This document shows, in pieces, positions 35,382 to 45,062 of a stretch of 64,000 nucleotides of DNA. Source of the stretch: Actinokineospora sp. NBRC 105648 (GTDB lineage Bacteria; Actinomycetota; Actinomycetes; Mycobacteriales; Pseudonocardiaceae). Made by a program: the position numbers and the translations under genes. The DNA is taken from positions 1 through 64,000 of the forward strand of contig NZ_BSTR01000023.1 of assembly GCF_030269645.1 (NCBI RefSeq), given 5' to 3'. The stretch's first letter is position 1. Every line of letters starts with the position of its first letter. Below the pieces are notes generated by a model that was given only the letters and a program-made list of their open reading frames with translations, did not search any database and was not told the origin of the DNA.

Positions 35382-36305
35382 GTGGATCGATCGTTCTCGC
35401 AAGTCCACGCGCCGCGCGGCACCTTCCCGCCGATCGCGATCCGCACCAGCCATCGGGTGCCCTGGAAACCCAGCGGGCGGGCTGTCGGCGGTGGGAGACG
35501 CAGTGTCGGATTCGACAGTTCCACCTCAGTTCGTCCGTTTGCGAGCGACAGGCGAGGGTATGCCGTCCGCGACCGGTTGAGCGGGCCGCGCCGACCACGT
35601 CCGGGACGGAGGTGTGACCTGCAGACCACTGCACGTCTCGTTCCTACCCGTGTCCGGCAGTCGCCTGCGGGGGCGGTGGTCGTGCTGCACGGTGGCGGTA
35701 GCCGGGGTGGGGCCACGCCGGTGAGCCCGACGCAGCTTTCAGTGGTGCGCATGATCCCGATCGCCCACCGCGTCGCTCATGCTGGACGGGGGCGCTTGGC
35801 GGTGTGGCGGCTATTGAACTCAGTGCGCGGGTGGAATGGCTCGCACACCCCGGTCGACGACGTTCGCTGGGCGTTGGAACGGATCCGGGCGCAGCTTCCG
35901 CCGGATACACCGATCGGCCTGATTGGACACTCGCTCGGCGCGCGGGCGGCGATCCTGAGCGTAGGTGAGGAGAATGTGCGCAGCGTTGTCGCGCTCGCAC
36001 CCTGGGTCTACCCCCACGACGGCGACGTCGATGCCACCGGTCGTCGGGTTCTCGTCGTGCACGGTGCGAACGATCGGGTGGCCAGCCCAGGACGCGCGCG
36101 CGCCGCCGCCAGTCGGCTCGCTCGTACCGGGCAGGTCAGTGTGATCCGAGTCGACAACGGCGAGCACACGATGCTGCGCCGCCGCAAAACGTTTGAAGGA
36201 CTGGCCGCCGACTTCACCACGGCCACCCTGCTCGGTGAAGCCCCGGACGATCCGCGCGGCCCGCTCGCCCATGTCCTGTCGGGTGAATCGTTCGCGACCG
36301 TCTGA
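35382..36305 (+). CDS. alpha/beta-hydrolase (start uncertain)
   Basis: Family-like sequence begins near 35640: AGAVVVLHGGGSRGG (oxyanion HGGG), LIGHSLGARAAILS (nucleophile GHSLG), VLVVHGANDRVASP (acid) and VDNGEHTMLRR (His). It is a small serine hydrolase of the dienelactone-hydrolase/BAAT-like type with unknown substrate. The open frame starts at GTG 35382, but the first 80 codons do not look like protein and no good RBS or start is found closer, so the true start is unresolved. It lies 23 bases before the ADH gene on the same strand. Confidence 0.7.
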   Translation: MDRSFSQVHAPRGTFPPIAIRTSHRVPWKPSGRAVGGGRRSVGFDSSTSVRPFASDRRGYAVRDRLSGPRRPRPGRRCDLQTTARLVPTRVRQSPAGAVVVLHGGGSRGGATPVSPTQLSVVRMIPIAHRVAHAGRGRLAVWRLLNSVRGWNGSHTPVDDVRWALERIRAQLPPDTPIGLIGHSLGARAAILSVGEENVRSVVALAPWVYPHDGDVDATGRRVLVVHGANDRVASPGRARAAASRLARTGQVSVIRVDNGEHTMLRRRKTFEGLAADFTTATLLGEAPDDPRGPLAHVLSGESFATV

Positions 36306-36328
36306 CCCCCATCGACCGAGGAGTCGTC

Positions 36329-37516
36329 ATGAAAGCACTGACATGGCAGGGAAATCAGAACGTTCAGGTCACCGAGGTGCCGGATCCGCGCATCGAGCAC
36401 CCGACCGATGCCATCATCAAGGTCACCTCGACCGCGATCTGCGGCTCCGACCTGCACCTCTACGGTGTTCTCGGCCCGTACCTCAAGCCCGGTGACGTCC
36501 TCGGACATGAGGCGATGGGCATCGTGGAGGAGGTGGGCGCCGAGGCCGCCGGACACCTGTCGGTGGGTGACCGCGTCGTGGTGCCGTTCAACATCTCCTG
36601 CGGCCACTGCTGGATGTGCGAGCGCGGCCTGTTCGCCCAGTGCGAGACGACCCAGGTGCGCGAGCAGGGCAAGGGTGCGAGCCTGTTCGGCTACACCTCC
36701 CTCTACGGATCGGTGGCCGGCGGGCAGGCCGAGTACCTGCGCGTGCCGCAGGCCCAGTTCGGGCCGATCGTCGTGCCCGAGGGCACGCCGGACGAGAGGT
36801 TCCTGTTCCTCTCCGACATCCTGCCGACCGCCTGGCAGGCAGTGCGGTACGCCGACGTGCCCACGGGCGGCACGGTCGCGGTCCTGGGTCTCGGCCCTGT
36901 CGGGCAGTTCGCCGTCCGCATCGCCGCGCACCTGGGCGCGGGCCGGGTCATCGGCGTCGACCGGGTGCCCGAGCGGCTCGCGCTCGCCGCGCGGTACGGC
37001 GCCGAGACCGTCAACCTCGACGAGGTCGACGACGTCGCCGCCACGCTGATCGACATGGTCGACGGCCGCGGTCCGGACGCCACCATCGACGCGGTCGGCA
37101 TGGAGGCACACGGCGGGCGGCTCGTCGCAGCGGCGCAGAAGGCCATGGGCCTGCTCCCCGACGCCATCGCCCAGAAGGTGACCGACAAGATGGCCGTCGA
37201 CCGGCTCGACGCCCTGCACGCGGCGGTGAAGGGCGTGCGCCGGGGCGGGACGGCGTCGGTGTCGGGCGTGTACGGCGGCGAGGTGGACGCGATGCCGATG
37301 ATGGAGATGTTCGACCGGGGCATCCAGCTGCGCATGGGCCAGGCCCACGTGCGTCGGTGGACCGACGAGATCCTGCCGCTGGTCCTCGACGCGAGCGACC
37401 CGCTCGGCACGCTCGACCTGACCACCCACCACCTACCGCTCGCCGAGGCCGCGAACGGCTACGAGATGTTCCGCGACAAGTCCGACGGCTGCGTCAAGGT
37501 GGTGCTCAACCCGTGA
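36329..37516 (+). CDS. zinc-dependent alcohol dehydrogenase
   Basis: A 395-residue medium-chain dehydrogenase. Catalytic zinc ligands lie in ICGSDLHLYG and VLGHEAMGIVEEVG; the structural-zinc cysteines are in SCGHCWMCERGLFAQC. The NAD-binding motif is VAVLGLGPVGQFAVRIAA. It is of the FDH-like/threonine-dehydrogenase-like subgroup. The RBS is GAGGAG. Its TGA overlaps the GTG of the SDR gene (GTGA), so the two dehydrogenases are coupled and may act on one substrate. Substrate not known. Confidence 0.88.
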   Translation: MKALTWQGNQNVQVTEVPDPRIEHPTDAIIKVTSTAICGSDLHLYGVLGPYLKPGDVLGHEAMGIVEEVGAEAAGHLSVGDRVVVPFNISCGHCWMCERGLFAQCETTQVREQGKGASLFGYTSLYGSVAGGQAEYLRVPQAQFGPIVVPEGTPDERFLFLSDILPTAWQAVRYADVPTGGTVAVLGLGPVGQFAVRIAAHLGAGRVIGVDRVPERLALAARYGAETVNLDEVDDVAATLIDMVDGRGPDATIDAVGMEAHGGRLVAAAQKAMGLLPDAIAQKVTDKMAVDRLDALHAAVKGVRRGGTASVSGVYGGEVDAMPMMEMFDRGIQLRMGQAHVRRWTDEILPLVLDASDPLGTLDLTTHHLPLAEAANGYEMFRDKSDGCVKVVLNP

Positions 37517-38400
37517 CCGGCCGGGTCGTGGTCGTCGTCGGCGCCAGCAGCGGGATCGGGCTGGCCGCCGCGACGGCGTTCGCCGCCCGCGGCGACGACC
37601 TGGTGCTGGTCTCGCGCAGCGCCGAGGCCCTCGACACCGCCGCGGCGACGTGCCGCGGCGCGGGAGCCGGTGACGTGGACGCGATCGCCGACGACATCGG
37701 CGACCCGAGCGCGGCAGGCCGGATCATCACGCGAACCCTCGACCGGCGCGGACGCGTCGATGTGCTGGTGCACACCGCGACAGTGATGGGCTACGGCACC
37801 GTGGAAGCCATTCCGGCGGATGTGTTCACCAGCGTGGTCGACAACGCCGTGCACGGCACAGTCCACCTGGCCCAAGCGGTACTCCCGGTCATGCGACGCC
37901 AACACGCGGGCGTTTTCATCGGGGTCAACTCGCTGCTGGGCTCGGTCACCGTGCCGCAGATGGGAGCCTACGCGGCAGCCAAATGGGGGCAACGCGCCAT
38001 TCTCCGCACCCTGCAACAGGAAACCCGCGGCGAACGCGGCGTCCACGTCTGCATCGTGAGTCCAGGGAGCATCAACACACCCATCTACTACCAAGCCGCC
38101 AACTACACCGGCCACCCCACCCGCCCACCCTGGCCGGTCTTGACCCCCGAACGCGTAGGGGCCGCGATCGCGCGGCTCGCCGACCGACCCCGCAAGCACG
38201 TATCCGTACCTGTCGGCCCCGGAAACCCTGTCATCATCACCGGATTCCGACTTCTACCGCTGCTCTACGACCGCCTAGTCGGCCCCCTGTTCCGACTGGG
38301 CGCGCTCACCCGAGGGCGTGCGGAACCCACACCCGGCAACGTCAACAAGCCAGTGCCCGCCCAAGAACGCGTCCACGGGCACTGGCCAGATCCCAGCTGA
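37513..38400 (+). CDS. short-chain dehydrogenase/reductase
   Basis: A 295-residue SDR. The cofactor motif is VVVVVGASSGIGLAAATA, the catalytic Ser is in FIGVNSLLGS, and the YxxxK pair in MGAYAAAKWGQR. After the SDR core, about 60 residues including GFRLLPLLYDRLVGPLFRLG form a hydrophobic tail that may bind membrane. Translation is coupled to the ADH gene by a GTGA overlap. Base composition drops slightly in the second half. Confidence 0.88.
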   Translation: MTGRVVVVVGASSGIGLAAATAFAARGDDLVLVSRSAEALDTAAATCRGAGAGDVDAIADDIGDPSAAGRIITRTLDRRGRVDVLVHTATVMGYGTVEAIPADVFTSVVDNAVHGTVHLAQAVLPVMRRQHAGVFIGVNSLLGSVTVPQMGAYAAAKWGQRAILRTLQQETRGERGVHVCIVSPGSINTPIYYQAANYTGHPTRPPWPVLTPERVGAAIARLADRPRKHVSVPVGPGNPVIITGFRLLPLLYDRLVGPLFRLGALTRGRAEPTPGNVNKPVPAQERVHGHWPDPS

Positions 38401-38570
38401 GCGCACCCCTTCCCGCGGATCTGAGGGGCTCGTACACGTCCGGCGATACGTCGCGACTGGTCGACACCGTCGCGCAGCGCGAATGCTAACCACACGTGGA
38501 CAGTCGTCAGGCGTGTTCTTGGCGGTCCACTCAGGACGGACGGTGACCGGTCCGCACCGTCGGACATCGA

Positions 38571-40448
38571 CTACTCGGCCCTGGTCGCCGTGGAGTCGAC
38601 CGGTTCGGCGGTCGAACTCGGCGCTGGTGACACCGACTTGATCCGTTCCACTCTGAACTGCCGGTCGGCCTCCCGCATGTGGCACCACGCCAACAGGAAC
38701 GGCCCGTCCCATCTGATCGGCGTGATGGTGCGCCTGGAGGCTTCGCCCTTCCCGTCGACGTAGTCGATGCGCACGTCGGATTGCTCGTCGATGGCCCCGG
38801 CCAACAACGACACCGCTTTCTTCGACAGCTTCCGGTTCCGTCCTCGCACGATCTGCGCCGTGGACGGCTCATCCGGATCCAGGTCGGGGAGGTCCACCGC
38901 AACTGGCTCCACCTGTTCCACCGGGGCGGCCACTCGCGCCTTCCGCGGCCGCCGGACGACGACACTCCCGGATGACGGATCGTCGATCACGGCGAACCCT
39001 TCCGACCGCAACTGGGTAACTACTTCCGACGTCGGCATCGCACTTCCCGCCACAGTCGGCGCTAACTCCGCGAAACCGGGCAACCGCAACACCTCTGCGA
39101 TGACATCCGCCTCGGCCACCACGCAGCACCCCACCTCCCGCAACCGCACCTGCCCTCGCCCGCGTTCTCCCAACAGTGCCCGCAGCGCCCACGGCACGTT
39201 GTGCCGCGTCAGCTCGTCCAGGGAGGCCAGCAAGGACTCTTGGGTCCACCCCTGGGCGAACGCCGCCCGGACACTCGCCGCGGTGAACCGCCACACCCGC
39301 GCCCCGTCCTCCACCAGGCTCTCCGCGGAAGCCTCCAGCACCCGCGCGGCCTCGACCGTCAACTGCCCGAACACCACGGCCTTCAGGTCGTCCAGCACTT
39401 CCACCTCGCACCGCATCGGCACCACCACCTCGGCCACCGCAGCGGCCAGCGCCTCCGTGTCGCGTGCGGCCAACAACGCCTCCCCGCACACACTCAGCGC
39501 AGTACCGGCCACCACCCCCACAATCGTCGCCTCACGAACAACCCCGACGGCGTGCTGATGCACCGCCGGGCAGAACCAGTAGGCGGCGGCAGCGACCCCT
39601 TCGACCGACAACCCGTCCCGTCCCGCCCGCAGCACCGCCCACCGGGCTGCCCGAGCATGCGGCGACTCGACCTTCGACACCGCCGCGCTCCGCCGGGCGG
39701 TCGGGGAGTGGGACAACCAGAACCAGGCCCACGCCAGTTCGGCCCACTGCTGAGCCGGCGTTGCCCCCCGCCACCGCTCATACCGCGCGGTCACCTCGAA
39801 AGCCGTCCCGACCTGCACCAACAACCCGGCCGCGAACAGCAGGTCCAGCACCAACAACAGGTAGTCATCGTCCAGCCCGAGAGCCGCCCCCAACCGTTGC
39901 CGCTCCTGGACCCCGACCCCACCCCGTTGCAACCCCACCATCGGCCTGCTCGTGTCCAACAACGCATATGCGACACGCAGCAGGTGCTGCACCGAAGACC
40001 GCAACTCACCGTCCGCACCGCGCCGACCAAGCTCAACCGCCGGCGGTCCAGTCACCTCCATGTGGCCGGTCGCCCGCGTGAACCGCGCCAGGACCGGCGG
40101 TACCAGACACACCACGCCCCCATCCGGCCACGCCACCCCGACCCGCCGCAACTCGCCCAGCGCCGACCGGACCGCTTCCCCGCGCCCCCCGGTCAACGCC
40201 GCCACGGCGTCAACGGTGGCCCCGGGCCCCAAGCCGGCCGCGGCCTGCCCCGCCGCCACCGCGTCCCGGCTCACCAACCGCACCGCGGCCAAGGACCCGC
40301 GACCGCTCAACCGTTCCGCGAGCGCCCCAGGCCCATCGGGCACCGGCGCCGTCCGCACCTCCGGCCGAACCCGCAACACCTCAGCCAGCTCCGCCCGGTC
40401 CATCCGACCGAGGTACCGCGCGAACGAACCGGTGTCCATACCAGGCAT
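38571..40448 (-). CDS. helicase-associated/WYL-domain protein
   Basis: A 625-residue protein of the actinobacterial family annotated as helicase C-terminal or helicase-associated domain protein (XPB/Ssl2-like). It lacks Walker motifs, so it is not a helicase by itself. The middle holds helical repeats (WAELAWAWFWLSHSP, ESLLASLDELTRHNVPWALR). The C-terminus has a WYL-type domain, DVRIDYVDGKGEASRRTITP and DRQFRVERI, which in other proteins senses nucleic-acid-like ligands. Start uncertain among ATGs at 40448 and 40439. Function inferred only as nucleic-acid related. Confidence 0.7.
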   Translation of the reverse strand: MPGMDTGSFARYLGRMDRAELAEVLRVRPEVRTAPVPDGPGALAERLSGRGSLAAVRLVSRDAVAAGQAAAGLGPGATVDAVAALTGGRGEAVRSALGELRRVGVAWPDGGVVCLVPPVLARFTRATGHMEVTGPPAVELGRRGADGELRSSVQHLLRVAYALLDTSRPMVGLQRGGVGVQERQRLGAALGLDDDYLLLVLDLLFAAGLLVQVGTAFEVTARYERWRGATPAQQWAELAWAWFWLSHSPTARRSAAVSKVESPHARAARWAVLRAGRDGLSVEGVAAAAYWFCPAVHQHAVGVVREATIVGVVAGTALSVCGEALLAARDTEALAAAVAEVVVPMRCEVEVLDDLKAVVFGQLTVEAARVLEASAESLVEDGARVWRFTAASVRAAFAQGWTQESLLASLDELTRHNVPWALRALLGERGRGQVRLREVGCCVVAEADVIAEVLRLPGFAELAPTVAGSAMPTSEVVTQLRSEGFAVIDDPSSGSVVVRRPRKARVAAPVEQVEPVAVDLPDLDPDEPSTAQIVRGRNRKLSKKAVSLLAGAIDEQSDVRIDYVDGKGEASRRTITPIRWDGPFLLAWCHMREADRQFRVERIKSVSPAPSSTAEPVDSTATRAE

Positions 40449-40480
40449 TCTGCCCAGCACCAGGTTCTCGCGTCGCCCAG

Positions 40481-40627
40481 ATGCGCGACCGGGTCGCGTT
40501 GGTGAAGGGCGTCAGCAAGGTCCACGAGCTGGAGTACCACGACGGATTCATCAAGGACCTGCACTCCCCACATGGAATCCCAGAGGGAGACGTCCCACTG
40601 CCGCTCGATGACGGCCTCGACGAGTGA
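40481..40627 (+). CDS. possible small protein or gene tail (48 residues)
   Basis: ATG 40481 to TGA 40627 reads MRDRVALVKGVSKVHELEYH and then DGFIKDLHSPHGIPEGD. Its amino-acid composition is normal rather than Arg/Ala-rich, unlike chance frames here. No RBS is obvious, and it could be the decayed 3' end of a longer gene. Family unknown. Confidence 0.35.
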   Translation: MRDRVALVKGVSKVHELEYHDGFIKDLHSPHGIPEGDVPLPLDDGLDE

Positions 40628-41939
40628 TCAGCTTGTGGGTGCTCGCCGCGTTCACCGCCGGGCACGTCGAGCAGCGCATCGGCGGCGCCTAACACCCGGT
40701 GTCGGTGCAGCGCATCGACGCGATCACCGCTGCCTCGATGAGTTCTGCGGCGAGTAGACCCGCACACCTGTGCGGAACCGATGAGCGCACCCGCTTGCCG
40801 GGTACCCGTCATCTGCCGCTCGTCAGCCCGGCGGGTCCGGCCCGCCTTCGGCACCTCCCACTGCTTGCGCTGCGGCGAGGGCGGCGACGCCAGTGCGTTC
40901 GCGACCCCGCCAGAGATCTTCGTCCGTCGGGACCGAATGACCCACAAGACCTGTGGCCGATCAGGCCGCGGCCTTTCGCCGCCGAGCCCCACGCGCCTGC
41001 CGTCCCGCAGGATCCGCGCACGCACACCCTCGCCGAGGGCCACGGTCATTCCTGCGGAGTCGTAGCACCTTGAGCTGCGGGTTTCCGGGACTGTCCGGTC
41101 CCGGTCCGGGTCGAGTCTGCCCGAAGCCGATCTATTCGCCGACACCAATCGACACAGCGACTTCGGTCGAAGCGGGCGAACCACTGGCTCTCGGTCTGCG
41201 CCCCGAGATCGTGATCACCGACATGCGGGTGCGCAGGACGGGTGTGCGACCTGTCCGTCGCCCGGCGGGAGTACCGAAGGATGTGAGCAGGGCTGACCAG
41301 CGGGTTTACCGGCAGCCTGGTGGTTGAGTCATCGTCCAGCCTGTCCGCGCCCGAGTGGCGGCGTGGGGACGGGTCGCTCGGACCCGTCCCCACCGCGTGC
41401 GTTCCCTCTCTCCAACCGGGCGCCAGTGGGACTGCCTCAACCAGCCAGGAAGGCGGGAGCTGCGCGAGTGCCCTGCCGAAGAGGTCTTGCGGGGGCCACT
41501 GGGGCTCTGGTAGGGAACTCCGTGAACTGGAGGAAGAAGCCGTCAAGTGCGTCCACGCGCAGCCAGACCGGCAACGGCGCTTCACTTTGACGGGCATTGC
41601 CGGGATACCAGAGGAAACCAGCCGCGACCCGCAGGTTCGCGTCGCTTGCGCGCATCCCCGAGATGATCTTGACTCCCGGTCGAATCCGGGTCGCTGCTCC
41701 CCCGTCCGCTCCCCGGTCTTGCCTGCGGCAGGCTTGGTTGATCTTGCAAGTCGTGCTCGACCCGTCTGAGCATGCCCGGGTGTTCGCCACGCCAGGCGTA
41801 GGTCGCAGGCTGCGGTGCGCAGTGCGGCGAAGAGGTGACCAGCCTGATCCTGCTCCAGGGCATGACTCCGAGTGGTGCTCGAACAACGGGGTGGGCCGAC
41901 GGTCGGGCACGGGCCCGACCGTCGGCGACGGAGCGGCCC
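40628..41939. other. gene-poor, probably decayed region
   Basis: 1.3 kb without a gene I can defend. A minus-strand stretch around 41690-41540 reads RVAAGFLWYPGNARQSEAPL and VWLRVDALDGFFLQFTEF, which is protein-like and may continue in another frame (PQDLFGRALAQLPPSW) near 41480-41440. This looks like a broken gene of unknown family. No hairpins or RNA genes are recognised. Confidence 0.35.
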
Positions 41940-43094
41940 TCAGGGGTGCAGCACGACCTTGGTCCAGCCCTTCTCCCGTCGGTCGAAGTTGCGGTATGCC
42001 TCGGGAGCCTTGTCGAGCGGTAGTTCGTGGGAGACGATGATTCCCGGGTGTGCCCTGCCGCCCGCGATCAGATCCCGCAGTGCGCGGTTGTACTTCTTCA
42101 CCGGACACTGCCCGGTGCCGATCGTCTGCCCCTTGAACCACATCAGCCCGAAGTCCAACGCCAGCTTGCCCTCGGCCTCGAGCTCGCCTGCCCGCTGCTT
42201 CTCCCGGCCTCCGGGGTCGCTCGGGACGAACACCCCGACGCAGCCGATCTTCCCGGTGAACCGGACGGCGTCGATCAGTGTGTTGAGGGTCAGGCCGGCG
42301 TCCTCGTTGCCCTGCGGGTCGTGGGCCTGGTAACCGACGCACTCGCAGCCGTTGTCGGCACCGAGTCCGAGCGTGGCGTCCTTGACGACCTCGACCGGGT
42401 CCTGCGCGGAGTCGTCGATCGGGATGGCACCGATCTTCGCCGCGAGCGCCAACCGGTCCGGGTGCCGGTCCACGACCCACACCCGGCCTGCGCCCTTGAG
42501 GATCGCGGAGTAGGCGGCCATCAGCCCGACCGGGCCGCCGCCCATGATCACCGTCTGGTCACCGGGCTTGACCCCCGCCATCTCGGTGGCGTGGTACCCG
42601 GTGGGGAAGATGTCCGCCAGCATCACGTAGTCGGTCTGGCGCTCGGCGGCGTCCTCGCCCAGGCGCAGGGCCATGAAGTCGCCGTGCGGCACACGCAGCA
42701 GTTCGGCCTGCCCGCCCTGGTAGGGACCCATGTCGGCGAACCCGAAGGCCGCCCCGGCGAAGGACGGTTCGGGCTGCATGGTGAGGCAGTAGTTGGTCAG
42801 GCCGCGTTCGCAGTTCTTGCAGAACCCGCAGGAGACGTTGAACGGCAGCACGACGTACTCGCCGACCTTCACCTTGCGTACGGCGTCCCCGACCTCGACG
42901 ACCTCGCCCATGTTCTCGTGGCCGAAGGTCCGCCCGGTCTCGAAGCTCGTCCGGCCCTCGTACATGTGCAGGTCGGATCCGCAGATGTTGGTGGTGGTGA
43001 TGCGGACGAGGATGTCGTTCGGGTCCTCGATCCGGGCGTCCGGCACATCGGTGACGGCGATGTCCTCCGGGCCCTGGTACACGACTGCCTTCAT
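41940..43094 (-). CDS. glutathione-independent formaldehyde dehydrogenase-like enzyme
   Basis: A 384-residue zinc dehydrogenase close to the FdhA/aldehyde dismutase subgroup. NICGSDLHMYEGRTSF and TFGHENMGEVVEVG give the catalytic zinc site, SCGFCKNCERGLTNYC the structural zinc site, and TVIMGGGPVGLMAAYSA the NAD site. Subgroup marks are the long insertion GFADMGPYQGGQAELLRVPH and DNGCECVGYQAHDPQGNED. It probably oxidises formaldehyde or small aldehydes with tightly bound NAD. AGGAAGG precedes the ATG at 43094. A pseudogene of a similar enzyme lies directly upstream. Confidence 0.88.
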   Translation of the reverse strand: MKAVVYQGPEDIAVTDVPDARIEDPNDILVRITTTNICGSDLHMYEGRTSFETGRTFGHENMGEVVEVGDAVRKVKVGEYVVLPFNVSCGFCKNCERGLTNYCLTMQPEPSFAGAAFGFADMGPYQGGQAELLRVPHGDFMALRLGEDAAERQTDYVMLADIFPTGYHATEMAGVKPGDQTVIMGGGPVGLMAAYSAILKGAGRVWVVDRHPDRLALAAKIGAIPIDDSAQDPVEVVKDATLGLGADNGCECVGYQAHDPQGNEDAGLTLNTLIDAVRFTGKIGCVGVFVPSDPGGREKQRAGELEAEGKLALDFGLMWFKGQTIGTGQCPVKKYNRALRDLIAGGRAHPGIIVSHELPLDKAPEAYRNFDRREKGWTKVVLHP

Positions 43095-43239
43095 GCCGAT
43101 CCTTCCTGGTGCTGTCGGTGGGGTGTTGCACGTCCCGGTCCGCGTCCATGCTGCGCGCCGGATCAGCGGCACCGCTTCAGCCCGACAGGGCGAAAACGGG
43201 GGCCGCGAGCCGAATCCGGGAGGCGCGTGTCACCGCATG

Positions 43240-43815
43240 GGCCTCCCGTGAACCCGCGCGTCACGGCCGGAACACCGGCACGGCCGCACCCGTCCTTCTC
43301 CTTGAACATCCGATAGCTCGCCGGACCGTCGTCCAGCCGCATCGGGTGGGTTGCGAGGTGGCGGGTGGGCAGCTCACCCGTTGCGATGCGGTCGAGCAGC
43401 ATCGGGATGTAGCGCTGCCCGTGCTGCTGGGCACCGCGCAGGGTCAGCCCCTTGTTCATCAGCGCGTCGAGCGGGAACTTGTCGACGATGCCGCGGAAGA
43501 CCCCCAGGCAGAACACGGAGCCACCCTTGCGGCAGGCGTGGATGGCCTCCCGGATCGCGGGCGCGGGCAGCGACCTGCCCGACGCCACCGGCACCCCACA
43601 CCGCCACGACGTCACCCGGCTTGACGCCACCCAGGTGCGCGCCCATCCACCCGGTCGGGCCGGCGTCGGAGGCGAGGACCGCGGCGAGGTCGTCCTCGAT
43701 CGCCTCCGGCACGACGAACGTGCTGTGGTCGGCGAAAGGCACGCGGATGACTCGGCATGACTGCCCGCGTACCCGCCGAGGGCGTGGGAGTACCCGAAGC
43801 GGGCACCGATGCTCT
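43240..43815 (-). pseudogene. zinc alcohol dehydrogenase, multiply broken
   Basis: Three frames hold consecutive pieces of one dehydrogenase: IGARFGYSHALGGYAGSHAE, then IRVPFADHSTFVVPEAIEDD and GVKPGDVVAVWGAGGVGQVA, then AIREAIHACRKGGSVFCLG and NKGLTLRGAQQHGQRYIPML. The nucleotide-binding half is cut short between the second and third pieces and the N-terminal zinc-binding third is absent. At least two frame changes and a deletion are needed. The neighbouring intact gene is a relative, so this may be a failed duplicate or an old paralogue. Confidence 0.7.
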
Positions 43816-43990
43816 GACCCCAGAGTGCTCTGACCCCAGAGTGCCGACCGAGCTGACCGCCGGCCGCAGGATGTCCTGCTCCCGGGTCCGATCGAACCTG
43901 ACCATCGCGAGCGCGAACACGCTGCGGACGTTCGACATCTGGGGGCGAAGCGCGACCGGATGCTGTTGATCGTCCACCATGGCTGCCCAA

Positions 43991-45028
43991 CCGAACGGCT
44001 CCGGGGTCGCCGACGACCAGCTCGACGACTGGAGAGCCGGCGCGCTGGTCCGGGTCTGGGCGGGCCGCGCGGGCGGGTCGGGGTGGTGAATCCCGTACCG
44101 CACACCACGATCTCGCCGACCCAGCGGATCGGGTACGGGGTCCGCGGCGGGTGGTGGATACGTTCGACCTGGGTCGGCCGTGTCTCCCGGGGCACCGGGC
44201 CCGGCCGCCGGAGCAGGGTCACCGGGGAGGCCAGGGTGCGGCTGTCCTCGGAAGTGATCATCAGGTGCCGGGCGGACCCGCTCCCGCGACACCAAGTCCG
44301 CGTAGACCGGCGAGATCGGGGCCCGGCGGTGATGTAGACCTCGCTCGGCCATCCCGTCCCGCTCGATGAGCACCTGGCACACCCGCCGGGTACAGGGTGA
44401 TCCGCAGTCTCCCGACCCGCATCAGCTGATCCCAGGGCACGCGGTGCACAACCCCATGGCACCCAAACGCGTCGAGCAACGCCGTCGAGGTCAGGACCCC
44501 GGTACGGATCAGGGTCTCGCGCGGCGACCGCGCCGGCGAGCTCAGGTCGACGTGGTCGAGCCGGCGCCGGTCAGGACCACCGCCGACCGGCGGCATCGCC
44601 TCGCACTCGACCGTGCGCGGCGGCCGGATCGGGTAGTCCGGTTCCCGACCATGATCCCGATCCCGGCACCGGATCCACCGACATCGCGCGTTCGTCGTCG
44701 CCGGCGTGCCGGCCGTGGTGGCCGAGGAAGGTCAACTCCAGCACCGCCTCGCCCGGGCCCGCCGCCCCGAGGGCGGCGTCGGGCGCGGCCGCGACAGGGA
44801 GTCCATAGTGGACATTCCGCCAACGCGCCCGGGGGCCATGGGCATCCGCTGCGAGAAGATCTCCCGCTGGGAGGCCGGGCGCGGCGCCCCGGCGCCGGTC
44901 GCCCAGGCCGCGACGGCCGACCTGCGCGGTGTGCTGCCCGCGACGGTGGCACGGCTGAACCGGGGACTCGTGATCGCGTCCGGATCGCCCCGTATGGGCG
45001 TATCGGTGGTGCGGATCTTGCTCTAGCT
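43991..45028. other. gene-poor stretch upstream of the chitinase gene
   Basis: About 1 kb without a defensible gene. Protein-like scraps appear: minus-strand ALLDAFGCHGVVHRVPWDQL near 44490 and HLMITSEDSRTLASPVTLL near 44240, and plus-strand RCEKISRWEAGRGAPAP near 44850, which resembles the end of an XRE-type helix-turn-helix. They lie in different frames and suggest decay. Confidence 0.35.
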
Positions 45029-45040
45029 TGGTCTAGACCA
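45029..45040. promoter_or_regulatory. dre palindrome (DasR-type operator) of the chitinase gene
   Basis: TGGTCTAGACCA is a perfect 12-base palindrome identical to the core of DasR-responsive elements and of the streptomycete chitinase promoter repeats. It ends 22 bases before the chitinase ATG, so a bound GntR-type repressor would block initiation. In Streptomyces, DasR is released by glucosamine-6-phosphate, linking expression to chitin and N-acetylglucosamine supply. Confidence 0.8.
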
Positions 45041-45062
45041 TTGCGCTGGTACGAGGAGGATC

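Noticed and set aside
40481-45028. A possible defence or phage island in the gene-poor stretch
   Set aside because: No integrase, restriction, toxin or phage motif can be recognised; only scraps of metabolic and unknown genes.
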